From Ophiosphaerella korrae (Eukaryota > Ascomycota > Dothideomycetes > Pleosporales > Phaeosphaeriaceae): a stretch of DNA of 64,000 nucleotides. The position numbers and the translations under genes were made by a program. Positions 1-12,089 of the stretch are shown piece by piece. The DNA is taken from contig JALNQF010000024.1 of NCBI GenBank assembly GCA_028456385.1, positions 124,001 to 188,000 on the forward strand, in the 5' to 3' direction. The notes under the pieces are model-generated. The model was not told the origin of the DNA and did no database searches. It saw nothing but the letters and a program-made list of their open reading frames with translations. Position 1 is the first letter of the stretch. Every line of letters begins with the position of its first letter.

Positions 1-2765
1 GCAGTCGTAGTTGCTTGTTGAGATGGATTCAGGCGACGATAGACAAGACTATCCCATAAAGAGCGGTAATCTGCATTTAGAACCGCAAAATTAGGATAGT
101 TTGTTAAGGACTCAGAAGACTTTGCGTCCCATCGTATCGCGAGGATGCGTCAAGCAGCTGGGATGCGCTGTGGTAGGCAAACATTGTCATAATAACGCTA
201 ATCATGGCAAAGCTAACTGTAGATGAGAAGGAAGAAACCCAAACGAGCTGTGAGGCTGAAAAGTCAACATAATAGTGAGGCTCGCTTGTTGTGTTGATTA
301 GCGGGTGCTTCGGACAGAGACGTCCTCTAGGGCGTTCGAGAACACCAGGTGAGAATCACGACTGTAAATACGATCATAGGAACAACAACGAGCGAACAAC
401 CGGTAAGTATTCTACTCCTGTGCGTTTGGCCAGGCAATTTTTGCCTGAGTGCACTCATTTTCTTCTTTTGTTTGTGTTGCTGAAGTATGCGCATAATCGT
501 GGATGCATTTTCTGGGATAAGTATTCCATGTGCGCTATTTACCGTAGACTGACACGCGCCGATCAAGAAAAGTATTAGCGTCTTGAGTAGACAGAAGAGC
601 AACGTTTGTTCTTCTTACTTGGCATAGCCCCTAACGTGCGCCACCTCGGCACAGATGGAATAAACCATATCGGTTATGGCATAGTAATAAGACTACTGAA
701 GTAAGTAGGATAGATTCTACGACCGAGCGATGATACTATCCTAGATATTTGGACGCATCCCTGACAAGTTTGAGTTGTTGCAGTTCTGAAGATAGAGGTT
801 GTGATGAGTAGAAACCTTGTAACAATAACGAGATTATCACGATGTTGATTCGTTACAAGACAATAGTAAGAAGTAGACAATAACGAGCGTATTTGATTGA
901 CAGGATTTCAGTGAGCAAGACTCTTAGAAGGCCTCGGATATTCTCTTGTGCAATAATCAATTTGTCCAAACACCTACATGTAGAACAACTGTATCCAGTA
1001 TACTACTCTAATCTTCTTCTACGCATAGGGACGGGGCGAAAGTATACCTCATGTGTGCGTATAAAGAAAGCTAGAAAACTTTAATTCCTGCTCATGCGTG
1101 TACCTCTACTATTACCTGAATCGCAGCATCGTTCTACAACCATCTCATTATCATCAGTATCTTAGCAAGTACCAAGCTTGAGATTATAACGAACTTGTTG
1201 CAAGACTGAAACAAGGTTATAGTATGTATATTCGGTTGTATCCAAGGCAATTGACATCGGTAGGTTTTCTACACTTTTTTGGTTGCATAGTGTAATACAG
1301 TAGCCTTGTATTCCTATACTCAGTAGTAAACGTACGCTATATTGTACTCAGTATTGTAATAACAGAAAAGTAATTTTCCATTCGAAGATATTTTAGATAG
1401 AGATATCTTACTCAATTATGGAACTCTCCACACAGTATAGTAAACCACTTGTAACTCTCGCAAAAAATATCAATTTATGAATCAGTTCCTTAACCAGACT
1501 AGCGTGAGTCAGGGCTAGATACAAGTTACTCTCTAATCTTATCCTCGAGGAAGCCAGAATATGTATCTCAATGAAGCTTGTAAGGCAATTATGATTTACT
1601 GTTTGCAGCCAACCTTTATCTGAATTTGAACAATTTTGAGTCATAACACTTCGTATCGTATGCCCTTTTTTGCCTGTCTTCTCTACTATAAGTTCCGGAT
1701 TTCGAAGATTATCGATTGTTGGTTTAGTAAGAGTGCAGTTCATGTCTACTTAACTACCCCAACATTACTTGGTCCTGTGAAATGTTTTTGACGTTTGCCA
1801 CTATACAACAAAATGGGCTAGCAAGATAGAAAAGGCGAAGGTAATGATTGGAGTAATCATGTGTAAGCTTTTAGCCCAAACACTACTTGTAGCTTGCGGT
1901 GGCTGCTGCAGTCGGAGCGGGCCGATGGCGGGTCGGTAAGCTTTAAGTGGTTTCTCATACGTAAACACTACACGCCGATGTTGCTGCTACGTGGTGCCAC
2001 CTAGGCACAGATGATCAAAAGAAATAAGGAAATCTTCTGACGTCATGAGTAGCTCACTTCTACGGGAAGCTGTACTTCTACCAACGTTCAGATTTTTTTG
2101 ATATTTCGACAACATATAATGAGCCGAAAGCGTTTAGAGGTAGGTCTTATAGTATGACTTTCGGGTCCTGAAAATGCCGTATTTCAAGATTTCGTGGGCT
2201 GAGAATCAACTTACACGGATAGTTTGTGCCTTACCGGACATGTGAAGAGAGTATCTCATTGTGCTATGCAAGAGATGGACTCCTCCCTACAAGACACTTC
2301 ATCGGCACCACGAAATCCACTATTCCTGTATCACTCGATTCTGCGACCTCGGCTCTAATTGTTAGTACCGCAATCATCCCGATCACCACAAGCCCAATAG
2401 CCGCAGTGTCGACACACACATGCACACACACATGCACACACAAACGCGGTGAGTTCTAGACTGTAGTTAAACTTGCTTATAGCCTTACAGCTGCGCCTTC
2501 TGAAGGAATCTAGGTAGTAGCACGGTAACAGGTAAACTCTTAATAGGCTTACTCCTAATACTCGTACCGAGTTATTACGGGTTTTTGTCTTACTCAACTT
2601 TAATCATATAAGCGGGGCAAGCAAGTGACGTGTCCGTCTATTCCAGCGAACAGATATCAGCTCTCCCCCCACTAACCCCTCTTTACCACCTGTGGAGTGT
2701 GTGCTGTAGCCGATCACGAACCAAGTATGGTAACCTTTCGTGAAGACTAATAACGGACTCCCCCC
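1..2765. other. Gene-poor left end, no confident gene
   Basis: Only short open frames are present and none matches a family I recognise. The longest is a 111-codon ATG frame on the minus strand (1743-1408), hydrophilic and without domain signature; it may be chance or a remnant. A motif of about 30 bp containing GCCACCT(C/A)GGCACAGATG occurs near 628-661 and again near 1985-2016, suggesting a small duplicated piece of a decayed repeat. Base composition is AT-rich and stop codons are dense in all frames. Confidence 0.5.
2412..2443. repeat. CA microsatellite
   Basis: Imperfect (CA)n tract interrupted by two ATG units, read directly from the sequence. It lies about 430 bp upstream of the small secreted protein gene. 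No function is inferred. Confidence 0.8.
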
Positions 2766-2773
2766 TATAAAAA
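2766..2773 (+). promoter_or_regulatory. TATA-like box upstream of the small secreted protein
   Basis: TATAAAAA follows a C-run and lies 99-106 bp before the ATG at 2872. The segment between is rich in CT and CAA, as in many fungal 5' untranslated regions. It is a plausible core promoter for the 2872 gene; assignment is by position only. Confidence 0.45.
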
Positions 2774-2871
2774 CTTCATCAGCGCTACTTTAACTCTATC
2801 AACTTCTATCTGAACTACAAAATCCTCTATTATTCAAACGTACTTTACGAAACTTGAGTTAAGCAATTAGG

Positions 2872-3419
2872 ATGCATCTATCAACTCTTCTCACCGTTTC
2901 CCTTGCTATGGCAACAAACCTCGTGGCCGGTAGTCCCCACGAGATCCGACAACGCCTGGCTGCCCCTACAGCGGATTTGGCTGATGGGACATATCTCGTT
3001 GATTTTAACGAAGACGGCACGACCAACTACACACCTATCGAGACTCCTCGCGCTGTTGGGGCAAGGTCTGCGGCTCCCCTCAACGACGTCGCCACTTCCA
3101 AGCTCGTCGCACGCGGCACGGGTGCTCACTGTGTCAACCACGGAATCGATAGCATGACCTTGCTGGTGCCCAGAATGCATTCACAAACATGTGTGGTAAT
3201 GAATATTTCTTCAGCAGCAGGGCTATTGCGAAAGTGCAAGGCTCCGCCATTGCGTATGGGTGCAACTATGGAAATGGGCAGACATGTCACGCCGCAGATG
3301 TGAGTGGTTTCTGGGATGGAATTAATCAAAAATGTGGCTATCCACAGGCGGGTTGGTTTGCTATCGAAGAATGGAAGGCTAGCTATGGTCGTGAGGTAAA
3401 CCCGGCTGGGTACTGTTAA
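2872..3419 (+). pseudogene. Small secreted cysteine-containing protein, one frameshift
   Basis: The ATG at 2872 begins a signal peptide (MHLSTLLTVSLAMATNLVAG, about 20 residues), then a hydrophilic propeptide-like stretch ending near LVARGTG, then a cysteine-containing domain. The frame runs through AHCVNHGIDS to about 3153. After that the natural continuation (GAQNAFTNMCGNEYFFSSRA onward, ending NPAGYC at 3416, stop 3417-3419) is in another frame. A single missing base near 3153 explains the break; no intron fits because there is no usable GT...AG pair around it. The mature part would have about six cysteines (AHC, MCG, YGC, QTC, KCGY, GYC), like secreted proteins common in plant-associated Dothideomycetes. 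Function unknown. It is either a recent pseudogene or an assembly error; the rest of the frame is clean, so the lesion is young or artefactual. Confidence 0.6.
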
Positions 3420-4248
3420 TTAGTTTACAGCCTGATAGCAGGTTGATATTCTTGTATGTAAGCTTCCAGCTTTGTTACTTGTATTGCTCGCAGCATGTTG
3501 GCTGTATATCACTCTTTTTCTTCCCCAGGCCGTGATTGTCATGATGCCTTTTATACAATATCGATATAACTGAAGGCGGTCGTTCTTTGAAATAATATAC
3601 TTTACATGGAATTCGTATCTCGCATCTGGCACTTTGGGGTTTCTTGAAGTCTAAGATGAGTGAAATAGTAGTACAGGAGTAGAGCCTTTCCTAGTCCTTA
3701 CGTGAATTCACTTTGATGCAAAAGAAAACGAATTAAGACCCGGTGCAGCACTCACCATCGCGAAGGGACCCACTGTTACTGTGTGGATAAATTGCGGGTC
3801 GTGCTCGGCATGGTCTCGGCTGCTCTAACTGCAGGTGCTATCATGCAGCGCTCACTAACTGGCTCCAATTTCGATTGGTTGTCAGCGAGGCTGGGATTGA
3901 AAACTTAGATATTTTGATTACAAGGAAAGCGAGGTAGGAGGTGATGAATATGGCAGAGACCTAACCTGACCTGGGTGATATAAATCTAGTTCTATGTGGC
4001 AAGGCTTCGCCGGGATAACCATATTTGTCAACGATTGATCAGTACAATTGGCCGTAACAAATGACTTGCTATCGCGTCGCTTTATCGTGTTATGCATATA
4101 TATATACCAACCTATACCTGTTATTGAGGGCTGCCCTTGCTTAAAGGGTCTTACCTTCTCATCCGCGTTTCTGAGGTTCTCTCACGCAAGCTAAGTTTGA
4201 CTACAAAGCCAAGTCGTCAATGGTTAGGCCCAACCTCTCGCAACTATA
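3420..4248. other. Intergenic, no gene seen
   Basis: No supported coding region. It contains the 3' flank of the secreted-protein gene and the 5' flank of the hydrolase gene, with a short (AT)n tract at about 4096-4106. Nothing else stands out. Confidence 0.5.
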
Positions 4249-6290
4249 ATGAAGAACCTGCTCGACACCCTCCCACAGGCGACTCTCTTTTGGGTCAGAC
4301 TGTTCACCCAGAACACTTCTATCGCCATGTCGCTTCTAGAGGGCATCTCAGCTCATGGCAGCTTGACTGCCGCAGGTTCCTCTAATGTTACGTTCAGATA
4401 TTCGGCCGGCGCCAAAGCTGTTTGTGTATTAGGCACGCTTGAAGTCCCAGTCGTCGCCACCGCCGTCGAGGTGCTCTACCCAGCACCCAAGAACAACTTT
4501 GAGCTTACCGAGTTTATCACCTCGTTATTCTGTGCCAGTATCAATGCCTTCACTCAGTACATTGGCGGCCAACGAATCATTAACGGCTTCTTCAGCATAC
4601 ATTCGACGCTGTGCGTCCCAGCAGAAGAGGCCAAGACCAAAAATCTCACGAGCATTCAATTCCTGACACACGGAGGAACCACAGATACATCGTACTGGGA
4701 CTTTGCCAATGGATACAGTTATGTCGACGCTGCGGCGGAAAAGGACTACGCGACCTTCTCCTACGACCGGCTTGGGACAAGGAAGTCTAAGGGCCTGTTC
4801 GGTGCGCCAGCTGTTTTTCAAATAGTTTATGCTGGAGGTAACGCCGGTAGCGTGGCCGAGGGCGCCTTAGTTTCCGCCACTGGCCTTACCGAATCGAGCC
4901 AGACAAAATTTTGGTGTGTTCGGTGCGGTAGTTTGTCTGTTTGTATTCCGTCTTGGCAGTTTTTGTGACCGTCTCAACCTCATAGAGCCTCCAAGTACGC
5001 CCTACGACGCCAATCTCGCGCAAGTCGCTCGCGCTGCTCTCAGTAAGGCCTCTCCATCTCTATCTCAGCTATCCTCAAGTGTAGTTTACTACTACGAACA
5101 CTCTTTAAAAGAGTCTTAGCTATTAGCGAGTTGTCTTAAAGCTTCAAGGAACTCTTAAGCAGTACTAGCCCCAACGATGTTAGTGATTTAGTAGAGGTAG
5201 ACGACGACCTAGATAAGCTCCCTCGTAGAGGCGAGTTTCACTATATAACTGCTGTGGATTACTTCTGCAATCCTAGAGCCAGCGCTGCCTAAGACTATCG
5301 TACGGTTTGTACGCTCGTACGCCTGTAGGCTCCTCTCTAAGTTGAGTGAGTACGGCTGCCTCAACGCTAGCGATAACTACCTTATGATGGTCTAAATGGA
5401 GTAGAGGCATCACGTGCGTAAGTTAAATCGATTTGAAAAATAAAAACAGCTCTAGAGGTAAGTTGCTAAGATTAAACTGTTTAAAGGCCTTAAGAGGTAA
5501 CTTATGGGTCATGTCAGCACTAAGCAGGGTACAGAGATTGCTGGCGTTACTAGCGTTTTAATTCCTTTCAAACTGCATCAAAAACCCCTCGGCGATCCGA
5601 ACACGCGCCGTTTAAATTTACGATTCGTATTTATGTTTGAATAAACAGGCACAAATTCTGGCTCACCGAACAGGGCCTAAACATCCAGACCCATAAACGT
5701 TGTTCAGGTACCGCTGCAGGTCGAGTTCGTGCATGACCTTGTTCAAAAATTGAGGCAAGGGGAGCTCGACGACTTGGCCTTCAAGACGGTTATTGGTGTT
5801 GGTCACTCTCTCGGTTCCGCGCGCTTCCTAATCGCCCCGAGCTGAAAAGTCTCCCAAATGGATACTTCTCTTTAGACCCGGCTCCTCAAACGTTGCAGTT
5901 TGCATTCTTTTACCGCCCTCAATTTGACTAAGAAAGTGAGTTCGCGATTCTCATTGGCAAATACAGCACAGGTTGGCGTGACTACAGTCCTTTTTCAGGA
6001 GTTCCGCAACCGTCAGACCAATGCTATTGGCGAGGCGTTGGCTCTAGGGGGTGTCTACTTGCCAGTCTCAGTATTCGCTAAGCCTGTTCTTATACTTAAC
6101 GGCCGATAAGACCTTTCTTACTGCCAAGGCAATTGTCTTGCGAACTCAGATGTAACGAACCAGGCCTTGGCAATTTTCTGTCCTAATGCACTTGCCACCA
6201 TTCCAGATCTCGGACACAACTTGAGTTTGCATCTTGGTCGACTGTAGGTTTTTGGCAAAGTGCTCAATTTATAGCGGGTTTGAAAATCAA
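4249..6290 (+). pseudogene. Alpha/beta-hydrolase gene split by a TIR element
   Basis: The two halves belong to a fungal alpha/beta-hydrolase family that I recognise from its conserved order. Half one (4249-4790) ends in the strand and loop FANGYSYVDAAAEKDYATFSYDRLGT, shown here only as the segment 4700-4780. Half two begins at about 5681 and carries the nucleophile elbow GVGHSLGSA (about 5790-5816), a YCQGNC segment (about 6119-6136) and a C-terminal histidine in PDLGHNLSLH (about 6201-6230), the likely catalytic His. An 887-bp element (4791-5677) separates the halves. Removing it with one TAA leaves the junction in frame (KSK followed by HPDP). Further decay is visible downstream: a missing base just after HPDP, a stop after the GHSLG region, and frame changes near 5930 and 6110. 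Probably an ester or lactone hydrolase; the substrate cannot be told. The ATG at 4249 is the best available start, but the N-terminus lacks a convincing signal peptide. Confidence 0.7.
4791..5677. mobile_element. Non-autonomous TIR element, PIF/Harbinger- or Tourist-like
   Basis: The left end reads GGGCCTGTTCGGTGCGCCAG (4791-4810). The reverse complement of the right end reads GGCCCTGTTCGGTGAGCCAG (5677-5658), 18 of 20 identical. Both ends are flanked by TAA (4788-4790 and 5678-5680), the 3-bp TAA/TTA target duplication and GGGCC-type terminus known for PIF/Harbinger and Tourist elements. At 887 bp it has no intact transposase; short coding-like fragments (for example 5016-5116) are full of stops. 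A weaker copy of the terminal motif (TGTTCGGTGCGG) lies inside at about 4917. It sits in the coding sequence of the hydrolase gene. Class assignment is inference from TIR and duplication; a hAT-type origin was considered but no 8-bp duplication is visible. Confidence 0.7.
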
Positions 6291-7614
6291 GCCATGATGG
6301 CCAGCACGATATGGCAAGCACGCTATGGAATCTCAGGTGAAGTAAAGGGTGGTCTCTGAGAGATGTGATTTGATTGAACACGATGTGATCGAGGCCGGAA
6401 ATTTCATGAAAAGCGGCAAGAAATATGTTAAGGTGTGTTTGGGAGGGGAGAGGCAGGATCAACAAATGAATAGCATTATGGCTTACGTGCATTTGGGAGT
6501 TTTGTACTTGCTGAAATAATCAAGTAGTTTCGGGTAACGTCTCCACGTCCTTGTGTGCAGATGTATAATTATGAAACCTCTATGTCTGCTTGATTGTGTT
6601 CTTGTTCTATTTACCCCGCTTTTCACGTAGCTGATGCACAACTTTGACACGTTTGAAACGAATGGACTTTCTGGTATTCGCCTTGTTCAGGGTTCCGTCG
6701 TGGAGCTGTTTCTCGCACATAACGCCCAAATACCTAGGCTGGCTACCAAATATCCGATGGCTTGCCTCCGCAACTCTGATGCCCATCGTTACGACCCGGG
6801 GGGAGATCGCACCAAGCGAGATACCTATGGACACGATTGTAATGATCTCCAATTACGAAAAGGTGATTTGATGCAAGCGCGAGCGGGCTGCGGTCGGTAG
6901 TGGGACTCGCGATGCTTACCGCATTGCAAGAGGCATACCTATAATCATGCGTGCACTCGAGCCTTTGTGGGTATTCGTTTTCCCTTGCATCCTGTAAGGA
7001 AAGAACGGGCACTGACGGTGGTTGACGCCGTTTGCACGTGGGTGCGGGATGACATGGGTGCAAGCCGCGGAGGACCACGCCTGCAGCAGAGGCGCAAACT
7101 AGTCGGTATTTCAGAATAGCCAATGGGATATTCAGCCGGACAACCAGGCCCGAGCATCGCCGATGAAGCAAGTAATGGTTGCATGAAATGATATAATGTA
7201 AGCGCCACCGCATGGATGAAATTTGGGATGGAAAATTGAGGGTTTTGTGTGGGAAGCGCGCAGATTCTTGCGTCAGGTCGCTCATAAGATGGGCTACGAG
7301 AACAAGCCAAAAAGAATTTGCGTCAAAAATCGCATGCTTAAAGTTAACCATTCACCGTGCGCCGTGCCTATGGCAAGCCGAGACTCTGGCCTTCCACCCC
7401 CACCACACACCACACACCACCATCCACACAATACACCACACCATCAACCGTACGCCATAAAGTAAGCCACCACGTAATCGATTTTGAATAGCATTGGCGT
7501 TTGCGATTTGCCACATCACCTGCTTGCTGCTTGCTCACCGAAAAGCTTTTCGTATACGTCAAAGTCGTGGCTTCGTCAAACTCATCGCGACCTTATAACC
7601 GCTACCAATATCAC
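6291..7614. other. Intergenic, no supported gene
   Basis: Several overlapping open frames exist on both strands at 6600-6900 and 6940-7350, none with a recognisable domain and none clearly better than its shadows. A CCA/CAC-rich low-complexity tract lies at about 7396-7446. The last 100 bp are the probable promoter of the transporter gene at 7615. Confidence 0.4.
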
Positions 7615-9435
7615 ATGATCCCTTCAAAGCACGACGGTGTGACACGCGTCTCTGATTCGGTAGAGCAACCTGTAGGCGCAACGACGAGAGATGAGGGAGA
7701 TGGAGAGGAAGAGCGGGTTGATTGGAAGAAGCAAGTCAGAGCGGATATGAAGCCGAGCCTGAAGCGCGATACGTAAGTGCACAACCCCAACTCATTTTTG
7801 CAATATGCTAGGTGTTCTTTGGATACCTTGCGACATATACAAACAAGAGTGTATTAGATTCAAAAGTTCGAACAATCCCGCGCCTCCTATACCCATACCA
7901 GCGCGAAAGCAAGCAAACAGGCACATGGTACCGGGGAGAGATATTTTCTTAACTGACATTCTGCTAGATATACTGGAGCACTCCTGTTCAATGTAGCCTC
8001 TTTCATCCTCCCGGCTCTCTACTCCACTCTCTCCAAGCTATGGGTGGCCAACATCGACTCTTCCATGGTTGTCACCACCGATTCCTATACTTACATCAGC
8101 GTTGTCGTCGAAGTTCTCAACGAAGGTCTCCCTCGCGCTGCCTGGCTTATCATTGGCGATAAGGCTTCACGTGCACTCCGGGCGCGCTTACAACTCACCC
8201 ACACGTTGATTCTTTTCCAATCTATCCTCGGGCTCATCATAAGTATCGCATTCGTGGCTGGGGCCTCAACTTTTGCCCAAGGATTCGTCCCGGTAGAAGT
8301 TCGAGCAGCGAGCGTAACATATGTCCGCATATCTGCATTCTCAGCCTTCAGCTCTACGATCGAGTACTCGGTGAACGTATCAACTCGTGCGCTGGACAAA
8401 CCGGACGTGCCTCTCATCATCAGCTCCACCAAGTTCGCTGTCAACATCATTCTTGACCTCCTTCTCATCTCCAAGTTCCATGTTGGTGGTATCAATCCAA
8501 CCGTCAATATGCAAGCCGGTATACAACTTGCCTGTAATCTTGTTTCTGCATTTGCCGGTCTGTTATATTTTATCTACACTACTAGCTGGGCCTCGAAGTC
8601 AGTGGTGCACAGGGATACTTCAAATGAAAAGATGACACCGTCGCTTTCCGCGCTCCTGATACTCTTTAAGCCAGGGTCACTCTTCTTCATCGAATCCGCC
8701 ATCCGGAATGCTCTATATCTGTGGTTGGTTCACGGTATCGTAGAAATGGGTAGCGATTATGCGACGGCTTGGGGCGTCTTCTCCACCATTCGCTGGGGTC
8801 TGATCATGGTCCCTGTGCAAGCACTCGAAGCTACAACGTCCGCCTTCATCGGACACTCTTGGGGCTCATACCGGAAGAGTCTCAACATCCCTGAGAGCCG
8901 AGAACAAAGGAACTGGAAAGGATTATTTAATTTTACCGACATGGACACTATCAAACCCTATGTTACGTGGACGCAGCTATTTGCCATCATGCGCTGGGCT
9001 CTCTACTCAGTCTGCATAGCCCTAGTTGTTGAGATTCCTTTGTGCATTCTAATGTCCTTCCTCGGTGCGCGTCCCTTTGCTCGCTACCTCTCTGGATCCG
9101 ACACTGTAGCAGACATCGCAGCAAACATGTGGCGCACGATCGACTGGTGCTACATTTTCTACGCCGTGTCGACACAGCTTGCTACCATCTTGCTCGCTAC
9201 ACGCCCACTGTGGTATTTGTATCAATCGCTAGTGTCGAACCTATTATATGTGTTGCCGTGGGCTATTGTGTGCCAGGTAGCGAACTTAAATCCGAGGGAT
9301 GCGTGGACGTATCACAGTTTGGTGTTTGGGGGGAGTTTGGTATTCTCGCTCTTTGACATTGCGATCGTAGATGGGCTGTGGGCGTGGACGTTAAGGAAGG
9401 GCAAGGGGAGGGTGCAAGGTGTCCATACAACATGA
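7615..9435 (+). CDS. MATE-family-like multidrug/toxin efflux transporter
   Basis: Predicted as join(7615-7772, 7968-9435), 541 aa. Exon 1 encodes a hydrophilic N-terminal tail (about 52 residues, many D/E/R/K). A GTAAGT donor at 7773 and the acceptor GCTAG ending at 7967 join it to [20 protein letters not shown], which starts the first membrane helix. Exon 2 carries about ten further hydrophobic helices with the pattern of fungal MatE-like proteins, including the segment following NEGLPRAAW and a conserved [10 protein letters not shown] stretch. These antiporters export organic compounds across the plasma or vacuolar membrane in exchange for protons or sodium (family knowledge). The 195-bp intron is long for this window, so a missed small exon is possible. 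No frameshift or internal stop is seen; probably functional. Its substrate and any link to the dead PKS 26 kb away are unknown. Confidence 0.8.
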
Positions 9436-10473
9436 AGATAATCGCGTGATAAGAGAGCTACTTTCATGCAATTATCTTTAGAATTTGGGGTAGGGCTTTC
9501 CACAGTATATCCGATCCTTTCACTACCTTGGTATGATTACCGAAATACAAGTATGGATATGATTTACTAAATGTGAGCTCGAACAGACTGATATGCTTAC
9601 ACAGACGATAGCAATCTTACCTATATAAGTGATCTTTAACCGCAATATGACCTTGCATTATCAAAGGCCCAATATCTACAAGAAGGGTAGGTCGCCTGTC
9701 CAGCAGGGCAGTATCACGCGCATAGTCGTTATTACTCGTGTAAATGTATTTGACATGCATGCCTAGGGCGTCTATCGCCTGCAATTTGTCGTACCTGCCG
9801 CCTTTGGCCAAGTTACTTCGGCGGATGGAATGGGTGAGTGGCTATGTATGCACCAGGCAAAGCGAAACTCGGGACGAGGCACGTACGAGGCTAGTCCCAG
9901 CTACTCGTTCACCAGGGCGGCGGCTCCCACCCCTACCTTGTTTAGACCATTGATACGTAACCTAGTTGCGATTCCTTCAACATTTCTTCAACCCGGTTGT
10001 TCTCGATTGTCGGTTGTCGTGACTTTCCACTTGCTATATTTCGGACTAAAGGAAATCAAATCTGCAGCATGACCAGGCTAAGGTCATGGACTCTGAACTC
10101 AATCCAAGAGCTGAATATGGTAGCTTGCCGTTTGATCGTTTTATTGTGGCAAGCTCACAACTACTGTGATTGCCGATTTTGGTATACTGAGGATCATGAT
10201 AGCTGCATTGAGACTACGCCAAGCCTTTGCAGCAAGACCATGAGCAATGGAATACGCTTGCCAGGAAGTGGTTGTCTATGAGTCATGTCACTTGTAATGT
10301 AAGTTGCCTTGAATGTTTTCCTGGTGTGTAGAATCCTCGGATGAACAGAGAGGTCAAAGCATGCTTGAAGAAAAGTCTGCTAATGCGAGAACTGCCTTGA
10401 GCCATATTGGGTAGTTCATTTTCCAGGTGACCCACCACCCCCGAACGCACCGTACCTACCAACACAGGAGTAG
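9436..10473. other. Intergenic, no supported gene
   Basis: The 3' flank of the transporter gene followed by sequence with short, mutually inconsistent open frames. No domain, repeat or RNA gene is recognised. Confidence 0.4.
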
Positions 10474-11098
10474 ATCAATCGTGTCCTGGCTCCGTATCAG
10501 ACGATCAAGGAACGCAATCTCTCTCAGCTTACGGCGTCTCGCCAGAATAACCTAGTCTGGATCCGCAATTGCTACGCGACTGATCTTAAACTTGCATACG
10601 AGAAAATCATTGAAGCTGATTTGCAAAAGAATGAGAGTTCAGATGGCCTACTTGTTCTCGACAATGAAAATATGTATAGAGGCTACGGCTGGGACTGGGA
10701 AAAGGTGTTCTTGTGTCTGCCACTGCTCCCAGATGCCGTTGTCTACTACGGAGGTGACCTGGAACAAGACTATATTTCTGACGTTCGTCAACAGCTCAAC
10801 TATGAAGAGTACCAACATCTCTTTAATGTGTCACCATAAGACAGGCAAGTGGTCTACGTTATTGATGAGCCAGCTTTTAAAAAACAAACTTGGTCAAATT
10901 AATCTAACTTGACATTCACGGGCATGCAGTCTGACACAACACGATTGCACCGGAGGAAATTGGGTACTTTGAAGCAAACTATTTCAAAGATGGTATGTTG
11001 TGTTGGATTCAAAAGAGGTTTCATGGCGATAAGTCTACTCTGCAACTTGGTGCACGGCTATGGTACGATGAATAGCCCTATTAGTTCTCCGTCATTGT
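10474..11098 (+). pseudogene. Coding relic of an unrecognised protein
   Basis: One frame from 10474 to 10839 (about 120 codons) is unmistakably protein-like, beginning INRVLAPYQTIKERNLSQ, passing through a DGLLVLDNENMYRGYGWDW segment and ending LFNVSP before a stop. The likely continuation (VYVIDEPAFKKQ, about 10855-10890) is in the same frame but then shifts, and another block (GTLKQTISKM, about 10960-10990) follows in a further frame. There is no good start codon because a TAG precedes 10474. I do not recognise the family. A minus-strand open frame at 11335-11081 with an RVRRRAEKR motif could be an inverted piece of the same or another gene; this is uncertain. Confidence 0.45.
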
Positions 11099-12089
11099 AA
11101 TGAAAGAACAAGATAACTCAGCGTAGTCAAGGAATTTAGATGCAATGCACAATGCTCGTTTTTCAGCTCTTCTTCTAACTCTACTCAATCCTTGAAAACT
11201 TGTGGGTTTCAGATACGGTGGCGAACAACTGCTCGGAAACGTCGTCTTCGAAACGGGGTCCCGTAAATACCAGAGCGCAGAACACTTTCCGAAGGTTACT
11301 ATATATCTGGATGAGTATGATCCAGTCAACCGCATCTTTTCAATACTTCTCCGTGATCGAGTAATTGGTATAATATAGTGGGATGCTGCGATCGATAATT
11401 GCGCTCCTCGTACCTGCGGTCGCTGAGACTGTCCATATCGTATACTGTCTATGTCTACTTCAATTCGATAGGGGTGAAGACGGGATCATCTTTCCATTGA
11501 ACATACATAATAACCGCTTTCGGGAGATTTCCCGATATGTGTGTACTTTGTCAATCTGAATCTGAATATAACTTACTTGAATAAGTATTAGTTCAAATAT
11601 CTGGATAGATGTTGGCAAGAGGGGTTCATGGTGTACAAATCCGGGACTATCCCTAAAATAATCCGTTTGTCAAGGTGCAACGGGGATGCTTGGGGGCCTG
11701 GGGCAATGAATTTGCCTGACACTTGCCTTATCTAGGCTTTCATAGTTCAGCTAAAAGCAACTTGAGAAACAAATCAGATGAACATGTTAACTCGTCATTG
11801 GGCAGCCTGAAAAGTCGTGGTCAGACTTATCCATTGAGTCCCGAGCTCGGGGTTATCAAGGTTTCAATTGCCGATATCTGCGCTCAGTACACGCCACAAA
11901 ACCAAGACAACGGACACGCTCAGCAAAATTTAGCGTGCTAAGTTACCGGAGTTGATTATGCTATTGTTTTCGACCGTCTGCGATAAATTCATACCTCGCG
12001 CTGCCAGTAACGTTGAAGCACGATTGAGCACGACGTTCTTGAGTTCCGCGGCCTTAAAAACATCTTATCATAGTTATCAATTGTGAAAC

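Noticed and set aside
4791..5677. hAT-type classification of the TIR element
   Set aside because: hAT elements make 8-bp duplications; here only TAA is duplicated and the GGGCC terminus fits PIF/Harbinger better.
6607..7351. Several 80-200-codon open frames on both strands
   Set aside because: They overlap each other, lack domains and intron signals and have no convincing start context; treated as chance.
7396..7465. CCA/CAC-rich frames that look like a His-rich peptide
   Set aside because: Low-complexity tract read in several frames; no gene structure around it.
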